A DNA stretch of 64,000 nt. It comes from Siphlonurus alternatus (lineage: Eukaryota; Arthropoda; Insecta; Ephemeroptera; Siphlonuridae). The stretch's first letter is position 1. The number at the start of each line of letters is the position of its first letter. Below the pieces are notes generated by a model, which saw nothing but the letters and a program-made list of their open reading frames with translations, was not told the DNA's origin and made no database searches. The DNA is taken from NCBI GenBank assembly GCA_949825025.1, contig OX463779.1, forward strand, positions 31,442,359 through 31,506,358, written 5' to 3'. Shown here piece by piece: positions 37,791-50,200 of this stretch. Position numbers and translations under genes: made by a program.

Positions 37791-38808
37791 ATTCCCTTAA
37801 CATAAATGTTTACAGGATCGTTCAAAGGTCAACTGTTTTTCTTTACTCGTCACCTTTGCGTTGCCCGCCACTGCATTGATCACTCAAAAATACCTGCCAT
37901 CACTCGAGCCCGCATTGCAGCCACATAATCGTACTGTACTATGCTACTAAATATGAGCAGTTATAATCTAAAATGTTCAAAATTGTTATAGTATGTACGA
38001 ACTCACGAGTCTTTTTTTTTTTTATTATTTAAACCCAATTTTGAGAAAGCAATTGTTTTTTTTTTAATAACTTAATATGTTAATTTGTATAACCAAATTA
38101 ATTTAAATTTTAAAAGGAAAGTAACTAATTACCTTCCATTCAACAGTATTAAAATCTAATTTCTAAAAGTTTAATGCAGAATTAAACAAAAACTTCTGTA
38201 TTTTAATTTCTCATATTACTGTCTTTTGCTTCAATGAATGTTTTTATTAATTTTTAAACTGTAAATACGAGTATTTTGTTGAGTATTTCTTAGATAAATA
38301 TTTCTATTTATAATTATATTTCACATAAAGAACCTTAAAATAAACCCCACAAAAATTAAAAGAAAATTATTGACGCTTTTTAAGCCGATATAAACTAAAG
38401 TTTTTATTTTTCTCTTTAGAGGCAAGAATGTGTCTTAATTTTCCCCCTCCATTTTAAGTGTCTACAAATTTGCAGCTTAAGACTTTACAAAATTAATTAC
38501 ATGTTGGTACCTGTAAAACTTTCCTTCTCCCACTAAATATTGATCATCATTAAAAAGTAATTAGCTGATCAACTTAAATTTCTATCCTGGTGGATTATAA
38601 AAGGCACTTCTATGATGAACTATTTTATAAAAGATTAAGTCATTATCATATTTTATCCACACTATACTATCTATATAAAAACTTCTTCTTGGTGTTCATA
38701 TCACACCTCATTGCCTTAAATAGTTAATGACATAATTTTCTAAGTTAATATTAATCCATTAATAAACTGGGTCAAGATATTATGTACATAATTACTTAGG
38801 ACATGTTT

Positions 38809-38810
<2 letters not shown>

Positions 38811-38838
<28 letters not shown>
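38811..38838. repeat. Poly(T) run, 28 bp
   Basis: Uninterrupted T in A/T-rich sequence; no attached retroposon body recognised. Confidence 0.9.
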
Positions 38839-38842
<4 letters not shown>

Positions 38843-39479
38843 AGAAAAAAATCTTAAAAACAGCTGGTATATAGACTGTCCATGGTTTAGGATTTTTTCA
38901 TATACTGTACAGCAGTATAGAAATAAAGTTTGTGATTTTAGTTATTGTAAGACTGCCTTTTAGTCCAACCATTCCCAATTCAAATAAAGTTCATGTGACA
39001 ATGCCCCCCCCCCCTTAAAAAAAGAGAAAAATGGTAAAATGGTAACATTAAGGACGTCATTCTAGAACAGAACGACAATAACAGAATAATTTAATATGAT
39101 GTTCGATGCGCTAATATATAAACATAATAATTCATGTGATATAATATATATTATATATTGGAAAAAGTAAGTTGCAAGTGAGGAAACGAGGTAATTGTAG
39201 TATTACGTATTCATATATATGTACATATGTGTATAATTAAATGTACGTTTCTGTAAAAATCACTTTATATAGTTTATATTGTAGGCTGAAGATGTATACA
39301 TCATGCATACAAATTTTTGGAAATACTGTATTATATAATGTATATTGTATTGGATTCAATAAGCAAGTATATACAAATACTAATTAATCACTTCCTGCGT
39401 TAAAAATAATTTTTTTCAGTATTAATTTCATGTTATTGAAAATTTAGGTAAGCTTAGAGGATTTTTTAAATGAGTGACA

Positions 39480-39614
39480 GACACAATACGATACGAAATT
39501 GGTGAAGAAATCGCATCGTCAACAAATATGGCCGCCATAGGTTTTTAAAGCAGTTGCGCAATATTCAAGTCACGTTGCTGTTTAAAAAAAATAACTCATG
39601 TAACTCCACCTTAG
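39480..39614. repeat. Possible MITE family I, partial
   Basis: The right edge TGTAACTCCACCTTA is the complement of a TAAGGTGGAGTTACA end. Related ends occur at 55024 (TAAGATGAATTTACATGGG) and 31160 (TAAAGCTGGAGTTACACAGG). The interior has CGATACGAAAT and ATGGCCGCCAT motifs and is GC-raised. The left boundary is not clear. Confidence 0.4.
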
Positions 39615-39751
39615 ATCATGTTTGAAACGTCTTTCCTTTCATCTCTATATTATAGAAATATCAAGAGATACTTCAATGGATGTAAGTTAAAATTAAAAAT
39701 AAAATAACATGACGATATCTTATACTTATTAGATCAAGTAGTAGTCTATAT

Positions 39752-40009
39752 TTGTTGAAGAGTGTGTGTTTTGCTGCCAAGGTTCATTTAGTGAGACTTA
39801 TAAGGAAAAGACGCAGAGATATTACATTTGGTTGTGACGTTGCGCAGCCCAAGTGGCAAGCTGCAAGAAGTAGTATCCACTCTGCTTTATCGCGGCCGCA
39901 AGCACTCGAGCACGCTTCGCGAACAGGCAACCGAGGTGGAGTACAAACAGCGATACGGCAGGCATCTTGGAATATATTATTAGTAACTTTAGCTATGAGG
40001 CAAATTTAA
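39752..40009 (+). other. Open frame in a GC-raised patch upstream of a retroelement remnant
   Basis: An 86-codon stretch (85 residues and stop), Arg/Ala/Ser-rich, lying in the same frame as the reverse-transcriptase remnant that follows its stop codon. I recognise no domain in it. 39830-39970 is unusually GC-rich (GCGGCCGC, TTCGCGAA). It may be part of the same dead element, a separate insertion, or chance. Confidence 0.25.
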
Positions 40010-40267
40010 CAGATCATAAGTCACAAAAACAATCAGATAGAACGCTTTTATACGTTAAAAGATTTAATTAAAATTAACAGTCTAAATGTACCAGTGAGAC
40101 AAAACAGATCATCTCACCCTTTCTTCATACCAAACCCAAGAATTAATATTGATAAATATGATTTTATTTCCAGAGTTCAATCATTTTGCAATGAACTGTA
40201 CAGTAAATACGACGAGTTTGATATTTTCCATCAATCTTTGCAAGAAATTGCAAGGATATGTAAATAA
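40010..40267 (+). pseudogene. C-terminal end of a non-LTR retrotransposon reverse transcriptase (CR1/jockey-like), dead
   Basis: An 85-codon open stretch ending at a stop at 40265-40267, with no start and a stop just upstream (40007-40009). From about residue 26 it reads INSLNVPVRQNR, then HPFFIPNPR, then ISRVQSFCNELY and DEFDIFHQSLQE. This order (basic VP.RQ, a hydrophobic FxxP, then RxxxxxN and a DIF ending) is the usual C-terminal tail after the thumb region in CR1/jockey-type reverse transcriptases. The catalytic FADD portion and endonuclease are absent, so it is a 5'-truncated or broken copy, as is typical for this class. AT-rich 3' sequence with AATAAA-like sites follows (about 40431). 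Assignment to the broad class is from the pattern; the clade is uncertain. Confidence 0.6.
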
Positions 40268-40559
40268 CTCAAATGTATGTTTAATTATGTAATATAAATA
40301 TAATGTATTATATGTTACCAAGATTTTAGTTGTATAATAATTTTTGTACGTGTGTATTTTAACTAAGAATTTGTATGAACTATTGTATTCTTTATAATCG
40401 GATTATCTAACCTGTAGTCTGTTTTTTAAATAAATATTATAAATTAATAACAAAGTAACTGGAAATGCACAATAAAATAAATTTATTACTGATTCAATTC
40501 ATTTTAAATGTTAAAAGAATAAAAATTAAATCAACACAACTGGAGAGTAAAATTTTACT

Positions 40560-40612
40560 TCTTCTTGATCCGTTTTTGAGAATAAGCCTTATTAAGACAT
40601 GCACCCAAGCAA
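40560..40612 (+). repeat. Repeat block shared with 14.8 kb
   Basis: CTTGATCCGTTTTTGAGAAT, then AAGACATGCACCCAAGCA closely matches 14801-14854 (CTTGGTCCGTTTTTGAGAAT, AAGTCATACACCCAAGCA). A dispersed repeat of unknown type. Confidence 0.6.
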
Positions 40613-40970
40613 TGCAAAATTCAAATAAATTTTTGTTTTTATTTTATTTTTTTGTAGTATAAAAATTAAGTTTAATTTATGCTGCATGCATAATCACAAT
40701 TTTATACTTTATATTTTACTCGTATTTTTAAATATTTTATCCTCTAAACTTAAACTGTCTAGCGCCTCGAGGTCAGGCAAATTGTTCAGCTTCAAAGTTG
40801 AGTGTACAGAAAAGTATCAGCATATTGTTCGTAAGTTTAGGTGGAAACTTTATCTCAACCTAATTATACAATTTTTTCAAAAAGTATCAAAAATGTGAAT
40901 GTTACCCATTTCATGCAATAGCAATAAAAATCCATATATATATAAAATATAAATAGTTAAAATTATCTTA

Positions 40971-41068
40971 GTACACTCGTCGCCTCGGAAAATTTCCCTT
41001 TGTGGCATTGTTAACACAGACAATTGTGATTAACAAAGCTGCAAGGAGGAAATTTTCAAGGCAATAAT
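40971..41068. repeat. Foldback element family G, copy 3 (decayed)
   Basis: Left end GTACACTCGTCGCCTCGGAA and the following AATTTCCCTTTGTGG match the 2931-3053 copy. The right arm (GCTGCAAGGAGGAAATTTTC) is present, but its outer end is worn. It touches the 41071-41469 inverted repeat. Confidence 0.6.
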
Positions 41069-41070
41069 TA

Positions 41071-41469
41071 AGGTAGAGATAATATGAATCAGCTGTTCGA
41101 CGTAGTCCCCATTGATTAACATGTAAACCTTATAGCAAATTCACAAAAAAATCTGAAAAATTGTTGAGAGGCAGATTTTAGTGCCTAAAAGCCATATACA
41201 AATTTTTTTAAAACAATTTAATAAGCCAATTTTTTTTATTGAGTTTTTAGTTTTGTCGCCTCCATCATGGGAAAGCCCTATGCTGAAAATTAAAAAAACA
41301 ATAATAATAGTTAAAAAAAATCAGCTCGTTAAATTGTTTTGAAATTTTTTGTATGCCTTTTCAGCACTAAAATCTGCCTCTAAACAGATTATTTGTGAAT
41401 TTGCTAAGGCTTACGTGCTGTTAATCAAAGGGAACTACGTCAAACAGCTGATTCATATTATCTCTACCT
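41071..41469. repeat. Foldback element family D, 399 bp
   Basis: AGGTAGAGATAATATGAATC at the left is exactly complementary to the right end, and the arms go on through AGCTGTTCGACGTAG / CTACGTCAAACAGCT, then AGCAAATTCACAAA and GGCAGATTTTAGTGC and their complements. Arms are about 150 bp with scattered differences; the centre (41241-41280) is slightly GC-raised. No coding capacity. Only one copy is seen in this window. Confidence 0.9.
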
Positions 41470-41537
41470 AAGTGTACATTCATTTCATCTAAGTCCTTTA
41501 AAAAGAAACTAATAAAATTCGTTTAGAATGTAATAGT

Positions 41538-41654
41538 CATGATTCACGAAGGAATTAAGTTAACTCACGTTTAGTGCCAGATTAAATCATCGTCAATAAT
41601 CACGGTTAGTGAGCAGCCCGGATAACTTTCTGGATAAATCGTTCGTAAATCACG
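41538..41654. repeat. Foldback element family B, copy 5
   Basis: Left end CATGATTCACGAAGGAA and right end GGATAAATCGTTCGTAAATCACG are family B termini. Inner TAACTCACGTTTAG and CACGGTTAGTGAG complete the fold. Confidence 0.7.
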
Positions 41655-41969
41655 TTTATTGTATATAAAATCGTGATTCACATGTTCACATAGAACCTCG
41701 GTTTTAGTAGGATTAAAGATTGAGCTACACATTGTAGACGATTTTCACGACACAATAAAAAGTCATGTTTAACGTACGTAGTGAATGCAAAGATAAAAAT
41801 GCAATAAAGGAAGTTGGCAACTTGAAAGTTGTATTCCCATTTCAGTGATTCCATTTGATTACATCTCGCTTATTTGCTACAATAAGCATGGAAATTAAAC
41901 ATTAAATTACATTGCTGACAATGAAAAAAACTAGTCTTCACCATTATGATGATTTAAAATTTAATATTC

Positions 41970-42304
41970 CTCTGATTCGTAATCGGATGGTCGTGAGTTC
42001 GATCCCAGCCATGCACCGCCAAACTTTTCACAAGTAGCGGTTGCTAAGAACACCCACTCGTGCATCCGGGAGGTGATTGATGGCATCCTCCATCAATTGC
42101 CGACCATCCTGACTAAGGTTTCCATGGTTTCTTCAGTCACAACCAGGCGAATGATGGGATGGATTGCTTAGGCCATGGCCGCCCCGGTTTGGAAGGGACC
42201 CACAAAAGTAGGGTCTACGAAGAGCCGGGAGGTTAAATTCAATTCAGTCACTTAAATGTGGCCAGTACCCTGTACTAGGGTTCAGTTAAAAAGCTAAAAA
42301 AAAA
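41970..42304 (+). mobile_element. tRNA-derived SINE, copy 1
   Basis: A plus-strand copy of about 330 bp. GAGTTCGATCCC at 41995-42006 is a good RNA polymerase III B box in a tRNA-like head; the A box is worn. The body includes AACACCCACTCGTGCATCC, GGAGGTGATTGATGGCATCC, GGCGAATGATGGGATGGATT and GGCCATGGCCGCCCCGGTTT. It ends in a short A tail (42295-42304). Composition is much more GC-rich than the flanks, indicating an inserted element. Non-coding and dependent on a LINE partner. Confidence 0.88.
41995..42006 (+). promoter_or_regulatory. Pol III B box of the SINE at 41970
   Basis: GAGTTCGATCCC fits the consensus GGTTCGANNCC with one change. It sits near the left end of the copy, as in tRNA-derived SINE heads. 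Confidence 0.7.
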
Positions 42305-43042
42305 TTAATATATAACGGTAAAATTAATTTATTATTAATTATTAAACTCAATATACAAACAAACAGTCAAATAATACAACAAGTTTCCACAAGGCTTCAC
42401 AAAAACCAAATTAATAATTATATAATATAACTTACTTCATTATTGTCTTTTTTAAAATTAAAAAAAAAAAGAACAAACATAAATTTTCAATTTAAATATT
42501 GTTTTAAAATATAAAATAAAAGCAACCACTTATTTTGTTACATTTCTGTCAAACTTAAAAGTTTATTTCCCAATAGATGCCCATAGCTATATTCATAATT
42601 TATGTTGTTCATTTCAATAACAGTTACTCAAACTTTAACTTGTTTTCACAAGTTTATAAAACAAAGTTTATTTTTTACAAATATTAATGGTTTATTAAAA
42701 TAATTTTGCATTAATGTTTTTCAAACAAAAAACAAAAGAAACTAACTTTATAAAGACTTCATTTTTGTAAACCTCTTTGGAACTTATTTTACACATATTA
42801 AAACACGTTTCAAAATTTCGCAATCTCAGCAGGTTTCAAAATGATAAATTATGCTTGTATAGCACATAAAAATATGTTTGTTGTGGATGCAGAGTAAACC
42901 AAGAAAGTTAGTTTTAAAAGTTAAAGTTGGCTTCATCTTCTTTTGGTTGTAAGAGTATAAATATTATGATACTCCCACTTTCTTTATTCTCTTTGTCTCT
43001 GCTTTTCAAATTAAAATTTCCGGACAAAATTGCAGGAAACAT

Positions 43043-43074
43043 GCAAATTAGGGGAGCAGCAAATTAGGGGAGCA
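43043..43074 (+). repeat. Tandem duplication of 16 bp
   Basis: GCAAATTAGGGGAGCA occurs twice back to back without a mismatch. A small, recent slippage event. Confidence 0.9.
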
Positions 43075-43500
43075 TTTTATTATATTTAGATTTATACTTT
43101 TAACATTAAATATTTTCCAGTAAAAAATATAGTTTCGCAAGAATATAATGCTTTAATTGTTAAAATATTTGTAAACTTTTTAAAATTATTTTTTTTTGTG
43201 TGTTTCTAAGTAATTAAAAAAATAATGATATAAAAATTGACAACCCTTCTAAATTAGCTTATATAAAATAAGAATGTCTATATATATATATTTAATTTTA
43301 CCCCTTTTTTTCAGTCTTGTTTGAAAATTCTGTTGTATTTTATATTACTTGAGTAAGATGTGAGAAATGTAGATAGAGTATATGAAAATGCGTAAGCTTT
43401 CCGAGGAACCAAAATTCATTGTATTGTTTTCTTTGACATTGAATGACTGAATGAATGCTTTGAGATATTATTGACATTCCTTGTGTCTTTAACTCATGAT

Positions 43501-43501
<1 letters not shown>

Positions 43502-43567
<66 letters not shown>
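43502..43567. repeat. (CT)n microsatellite, about 66 bp
   Basis: Pure CT dinucleotides. The minus-strand frame across it (Arg-Glu repeats) is an artefact. Confidence 0.97.
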
Positions 43568-43570
<3 letters not shown>

Positions 43571-43988
43571 TCCAACAAAGAGCACCGTTTGCTTTCTTGT
43601 GCACCACAATTGTGACCTCCTAGGGATGTCTTAAAAGAAATAAGGTCAGCCTATTGTTCTGCTTTGACAATGCAAAAATTTTGCGAATAAAATAAGATAA
43701 GAGATTTTTGTTTTTTGTTTTTTTTATGATGAGAAAAATAAAACAGAAGAACTGTCATTGACAAAAATGTTTTATATTTTTCTAAAAAAAAACGAAAACA
43801 AGAGGAAACTTCATAAATACTAAAACTTACGCACACACTCACTAAATCTCAAATTGAATATGATATATTAATACGAATGAATTTTTTTCTATTTTTTGAA
43901 TAAGTTCACTGAACAAAAAAACATTGAAGACGGAAGTTAAATCTTTTTATATCGTACAGTCACCTTCTAAAATACGAGCGCTTGAATG

Positions 43989-44289
43989 AAGTGTCGACCA
44001 TAAAAATTTTTATTACATCAGAAATGGATAGAAGGTAGAAAGTTATGCTATTCCGATTTTTTTTCATATTTTTGAGAGTCCGGAAACTATTTTTAAAAAA
44101 TTATTGAAAGTACAGAGAGAGTGACACCTTCCTTAATAAAAGGATAGAAACAAAAAGAGCGTAGGATCTCAGCAAAACTTTTTAGTAATATTTCCCGGCC
44201 TCTAAAAAATAATAAAAAAAAAAATCAGAGTGGCATAACTTTGCACCTTCTATTCATTTTTGCAATTAAAATTTTTGAATTCGGTACTC
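43989..44289. repeat. Foldback element family C, copy 5 (about 300 bp, alternative ends)
   Basis: Ends AAGTGTCGACC and TTCGGTACTC are similar to those of the 37.5 kb copy. The centre is in the opposite orientation to that copy (AGCAAAACTTTTTAG here against CTAAAAAGTTTTGC there). Arms share GGCATAACTTTGCACCTTCT and GTTATGCTATTCCGATTTTT. Confidence 0.85.
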
Positions 44290-44989
44290 TATATAGAGGC
44301 TTCAAGTCAGCTGATTTTTCGGTGATCCCACCCGCTATACCAAACCTATGTAAAAAAAAAACGTGAATTCGTTTTTTCACTAAGAATAAGATTTTTCAGG
44401 AAAAATTCCTTTATGGAACTTTGGTCCAAACTGAAAAATACAGTCGATAATTCAAGATTTAGATGTTTTACTTGATTTATAACCGAGAAAAGTTAAAAAA
44501 ACACTTTGCTTCATTTTCAAGTGCAAGATGAACCTTAGCGACAAACAGTTGCGCAGCGAAAGCGCATCACTTGAAGCCTCTATTGCGAATGGACAATGGA
44601 GAAGTGCATGATCGTTCTTCTGACTCACAGTCAGACTGGGGGCAGTGGGGGCTGTCATGACTTGAAGCGCACTCTCGTGATGCACTTGTCTAGTTTTCGT
44701 CCTCCAATAATCACTTACAAGAGAAATGCATTTAGGTAGATATTGAAACAATTGACATGCTTGTTTACTTTATTTAGCATATAACAATATCATATATTTT
44801 ACAGTAAGTGCTTTATTCAGTTTTGTTACCTCATCCGGCCATTACTATAATTATATTAAATCGATAGTTAAATTCTTAAGTTATATTTGTAACATGAAGT
44901 TGAAAAACAAACAGTAATATACAGTATATATTTTTTAAAGCACAATTGAAAATGTTTTTTACAGCAAAACAAATTATTAAAACACTTCT

Positions 44990-44991
44990 AC

Positions 44992-45039
<48 letters not shown>
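44990..45039. repeat. (TA)n microsatellite, about 44 bp
   Basis: Pure TA dinucleotides from about 44996. Confidence 0.95.
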
Positions 45040-45042
<3 letters not shown>

Positions 45043-45339
45043 TTTGGTTACTTTATGAAGAGCACGGTGTGTATAACTAGACCGACAGATCCGTGTGTTT
45101 CCCATATTATATCGTGAGATTGTAAACCACCAACGTGGCTTAAGGCTTTACAAGACCTATTGTTTCATGTACATATATCAGTTACCGTATATACCGTACG
45201 TATATACATATACGTATATACACTACTATACTACTATATGTGTGTGTAGCAGGCAGGCGAACTCAGCACACTACTCCCAGTATAATTGCTCCAAGCCACC
45301 TGAGCTCCCTTCTCTTTTTTTTTCTCGTCTCTCGTCTCT

Positions 45340-45344
<5 letters not shown>

Positions 45345-45376
<32 letters not shown>
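45345..45376. repeat. (CT)n microsatellite, about 32 bp
   Basis: CT dinucleotides at the end of a longer pyrimidine tract starting at about 45307. Confidence 0.95.
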
Positions 45377-45379
<3 letters not shown>

Positions 45380-45382
<3 letters not shown>

Positions 45383-46864
45383 CGCCTTTCCATTCTTGTA
45401 ATATTATATGCTCATTGCATTGTAAGACTTGTTTGCTTTTCCATTGTAACAGAATCTTATATAACTGGCTTCCTTATTATATAATACTCAACTATATAAA
45501 TATTCTCTGTTCATGTTTATAGCCGGCTTCATGATTTAACATAATTATAAAAGTGTTAAATATGGATTAATTATATTTTTGCTGTAATAATGACTTAAAG
45601 TAACTTCTCGATAAAAAAAGAAATGCGTGATAATGTTAAGTTTTTTTTAAATCTGGTATTTTTTTTAAGCTGTTGATTGAAGCAGGCACGAAAATAGCAA
45701 TAACTTACTGGGAGTAGCAACGGCTTTTAGAATTCATGGCAAGCTTGCGTCAATACAGTATGCACTTGATTAACATGAAAAAGCTCATAGCAAGAAGCCA
45801 GCTACTTTTTTGAAGTTTTAGCTTAATTGTAAATTTTAAATTAATGCTGGGATGTTCCACTGCTTGGGAAACATAGGTCAATGAACAAAAACTTTCAATT
45901 CAGCAAACTAAAGCAATCTTGAAAATAATCAGAAAATTGTAGCCATTATAGGAACATTTAGTAATTTATCATAAATGGGTTTCTATTTTATGTCTTACGG
46001 ATTATATGCACCCCTAAGTGATATAAACAGATAAAATATTAACCGTAATTGCTTAATGGTACTCTTAAATTGGCATGGAAATTTCAGTCTATAAGTGTGA
46101 TATTATGTAATATTTTTCAAACATGAAGGATCCGTAAGAATGAAATCAAATTTCCTACATTTATATTTAAATATTATTATATTTAATGCAGAACATTTGG
46201 GTAACTATAAACATTATTATTTTTAAACTGGTTGAATACCTTCAAGGCTTGGATACATTTTTTTTCTCTTGGTTTTTTACAGAAACAATTTGATTGGCTA
46301 AAATGGCTAAATAAATCTATACAATAATTCAATTATAAAGGTCTTTGTTCCCATATTATAGAAATTTATGAAAAATTCTAAATACTTAGGGCATAATTTT
46401 AATGTGCTTTTTCTAAAAAAAAAAAAAAAATAATAAGTTTCGAAATGTCATGCACCTAAAAACTTAAAACTGGATTGATTTATAATTTGCCTTGAACGAT
46501 ATACATTGTGAATAGAATGGTTTCCTGGTGAAAAGAAAAGCCAATTACAATTTTATGTTATTTAATAAGGAAAAGTAGTTAATTTAATTTTTTGTTTCTA
46601 TTTTTAATTAATTATTTTCCTTTCTGGGAAACTCAGATATTACTTATTTAAATTTGCTGCATTTTTTTTTCTTTTTTTTTTTTTAATCTCGTGCGTCATT
46701 CAGAATGTAATGAACCCACACAATTTACTTAGTTCTACAATCTGACGCAAGAGTCATGTTTAATAAATCTTTGAAGATGTAAAGTTTCGTAATTTTTGTA
46801 TTTCCGTCTCACACTCATTTTCATAATATATAACATGGAAAAAAACATAAAATAAAATAGTGTG
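45380..46864. other. AT-rich intronic sequence
   Basis: About 1.5 kb with no supported gene, RNA or repeat family. Confidence 0.6.
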
Positions 46865-47227
46865 GACTTCACGCAGTGGTATGCGTATTTATAATCGGAT
46901 GATAGTGAGTTCGATCCCAGGCACTACCAAACTTTTTACAATTGGTCTTTGCTGTAAAAAAACACCCACTCGTACATCCAGGAGGTGATTGATGGCATCC
47001 ACCATCAAATACCTACCATCCAGACTGAGGCTACTATGGTCCTTCAGTCTCAATCAGATGAATGTTAGGATGGATTTTTATAGGCCATGGCTACCCCGTT
47101 TTGGAAAGGACCCATAAAACTCTAAGCAATATACTAGGTCGGGTCCACGAAGAGCCGAGAGGTTAAAGTCAAATGTCACTTGTGACCATTACCCTACAAC
47201 AGAGTTCAATTGAAGCAAAAAAAAAAA
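46865..47227 (+). mobile_element. tRNA-derived SINE, copy 2
   Basis: Same family and orientation as 41970-42304, with a fuller head. An A-box-like ACGCAGTGGTATG at 46871-46883 is followed by the B box GAGTTCGATCCC at 46907-46918. Body blocks AACACCCACTCGTACATCC, GGAGGTGATTGATGGCATCC and CCACGAAGAGCCGAGAGGTT match. It ends with an A run (47217-47227). It has a 20-30 bp segment around 47118-47140 that is shorter in copy 1. The two copies differ at many positions, so the insertions are not very recent. Confidence 0.88.
46871..46918 (+). promoter_or_regulatory. Pol III A and B boxes of the SINE at 46865
   Basis: CAGTGG of the A-box region and GAGTTCGATCCC of the B box are about 30 bp apart, the usual tRNA-type spacing. 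Confidence 0.65.
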
Positions 47228-50200
47228 GTCGGATCTTAACCTCAATGCAATTCCACAATATCCAATGTATACTACGTAGATCTATAGAAATAAGAAGCTG
47301 TGAAAAATGATATATGGTATGTTGTTAATATATAAAGACAGCATTATTGATCATTATTATCGATCATTATACCGCGTAACAAGGAAGATTATATTTCAGA
47401 AAATATATATTTTTTTTTTCTACAGTAAAACTTGAAGAAGAAAACTTTAACGGATAAGCCTCCCGTAGGCTATAGAAATATTCCTAGAAACTTTCTATGA
47501 TGTATAGTCATTAAAGTTTCTCGATAGTCTCTTCTAGTTTATCTTGATCCCACATAAATCACTTCCAGTGACAAGATGATGTTTTATATTTTTTATTACT
47601 TTAAAAAATACACATAAAATGTGTAGATAATATTTACAGTAATTAATTTTCCATATTTTTTAACATTTCAAAGTAAAAAATTAAGTGTCAAATTATAGAA
47701 GATAGCTATATAAAAGTTATAAAATAACCTTGGCGTTCATTAAGTGAATAAAAATATATTTTCTGTTTTTTAAAAAACAAAATCATTCTTAAGCCTAAGC
47801 CATTCATATACGTACTGTCATATTGAATTCCATAAAATTAAAAATATAGCAACAATTCTTTAATGAAACATTGTTTTATTTTGTATTTTTTTTATTTTGT
47901 TTGATGTTGGTTTTAAATTTACTATTCATAAAGAAAGCTTTATATTTGAAAGACTATTTGATATAATTTTACTTCAAATAAAATAACAATAAAAAACGAA
48001 ACAATGTGAGCATCACTTCCGTAAATTTACATTGAAATACCTTTGTGTAATAGTAGTCAGTGCCGCAAATTCGTTTGTTTTTATTTTGTTTCAGAATAAA
48101 AAGAACAAGCAGTTGAAGCAGATTCTAGTGAAATCCCCTTCAGGCAATATTTTTAACCCTGTCGTAATATATCAAGTCTCCACAACCGTTCCTAAAATTT
48201 ATTGAGCATACATTTTGAATTTTGTTAATATAAACAAGCTTACTATCCAGGAATGAACTTATAAAAGACATTCTTTTTACTTTTTAAATCTTTACAAAAA
48301 TATTATTAACTAAAATAACACTTGAATTAACATTTTTACCTTGTCTCTTTTAATTTCACAAATTATTTATTTAATCAAAAGGTTCAGTATGGCAAATTAT
48401 TGTGAGATCAATTTGTCACATAAAATTAGAGAATGCAATATAATTAATTAATTATTTTATTTATCTCAAAGAAATATTACTTTTAACTTCAGTGTAAATA
48501 TGATTTTATGGACTCTTGCATATAAAATAATCTTGATATAAATTACAAAACATGTATTTAACATTACTTAAAAATAATACATAAAAAATAATAAAATAAA
48601 ATTCATCGAGACAGTAAGTAACAAAGTCTAAGTTTTCCAGCCAGAAGATTTTTTTTTCCCGTATCTCTGTATAACAATTTCTACCTTTCAGTGCAAAATA
48701 CATAATGATAAAATAAATAAATAATAAAATAATTAATTTCCCATACAAATCACAACAAACATTACCTATATCATTCTCTTTTTAAATTCAAATTATATAA
48801 ATTACAAACATTATAGCAATCAACCAATGTGATTCAAATCATTGTTTAGACCATACAATGAACATCACTTTGATCTTCATAGAATTATGCAATACAGCAT
48901 ATGCATATAGTACAGTACAGTAATATAATATGCTACATAGCTATTGAGTTTCAGTTGTCACGTCATAGAACATAAATAATTCAGGAAACTAGTTTTCATA
49001 GTTATAACATTATGTCATATTAAGAAATATTAAATATAATTTATAATAATGTTGTATGATAATTCGTTCATTGTATATTATAATGATACAGAATGGATAC
49101 AAAAGATTTAATTTACTTTATTTTGTTTTGCAACGCATTTCTACGATATTATTCCTGAGTATTATGAAACGTGAGAATCATACCAGATGTTCTGATGGCA
49201 TTAGATATTGTGCGTGTGTATTAATAGGGAGAGGTGGGGGAAGGTAGGTTCAACTAGAAGAAACAGTCACATAAATTTCATAAATGATGAAAAAGTAGTG
49301 AAAAATACGACAGAGAGATGTTATGATGACCAAATAGAGGATTATATTTTACAACTGAGAGAGGTTTCTGTCGACACCTGCCATTTCAATGCCCTCTTTT
49401 CCTACTGCTGTGGGCGATGCAACTTGACACGTTGCTTATGAGGTCACATATTTTCCACATCCACTTACAAGATTTTCATTATTTGTTACACCACCTTGGG
49501 GTCGTTTATGATTAATATTAACCTATGAGTTAGAAAAAAAAAAAAAAAAAGAAATAGGATTTTTTATATCATCATTTTGATATTAGACTTTTAATAAAAG
49601 TATATTTTCAATTAATTTAAAATTACTTTTTTGTTTATAAAAAATATTTTAAAATTAAAATATTCTCTATGAAATAAAAGTTAGCTAACTAGAGTAAAAA
49701 ATAAAAGCTTTATAATATAAAATCTTTTATTAGCGATGCTGTACGAATAAAAAAAATATATACAAACAATATATCAAACATTTTTAATTGTTTTCAATGT
49801 GTTAAATGAATGTCTGGTATCAAATAAATAGAGTTAATGGTAATAGAAATAAAAGGATTTTAAATTTTAAAAAGGTCGTTGACTTTTATGAAGTACTATA
49901 TTTTTTCTGAACAATTTGATGCCTAAGTGATAAGCCTTTTTTCAATTTTATTTCACAGTAAATGTATTCAACATTTTTGCTTTTTCAATGTTCAGATGAG
50001 TAAATCCAATAATGCTTCGTCTCTCAATCCTCTCAGGCTCAGCTGCTACTGCTTTGCTGTGCATACTTAAGAGAATTGTATTTTGTGATCTCGTTCAGCG
50101 CACCGTGAGATTGCTAGCACACCAATCTAACAACAGATGAGATTATCCCTTTATGCGCAGCAATACATGTCACCAGTTTCCTTCACACATCTCTTTCCAG

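Noticed and set aside
41995..42006. Functional tRNA gene
   Set aside because: The B box belongs to a SINE head: the full cloverleaf is not formed and a long unrelated body and A tail follow.
44452..44751. 99-codon minus-strand frame in a GC-raised patch
   Set aside because: No domain recognised and no supporting splice signals. Composition alone does not make a gene.
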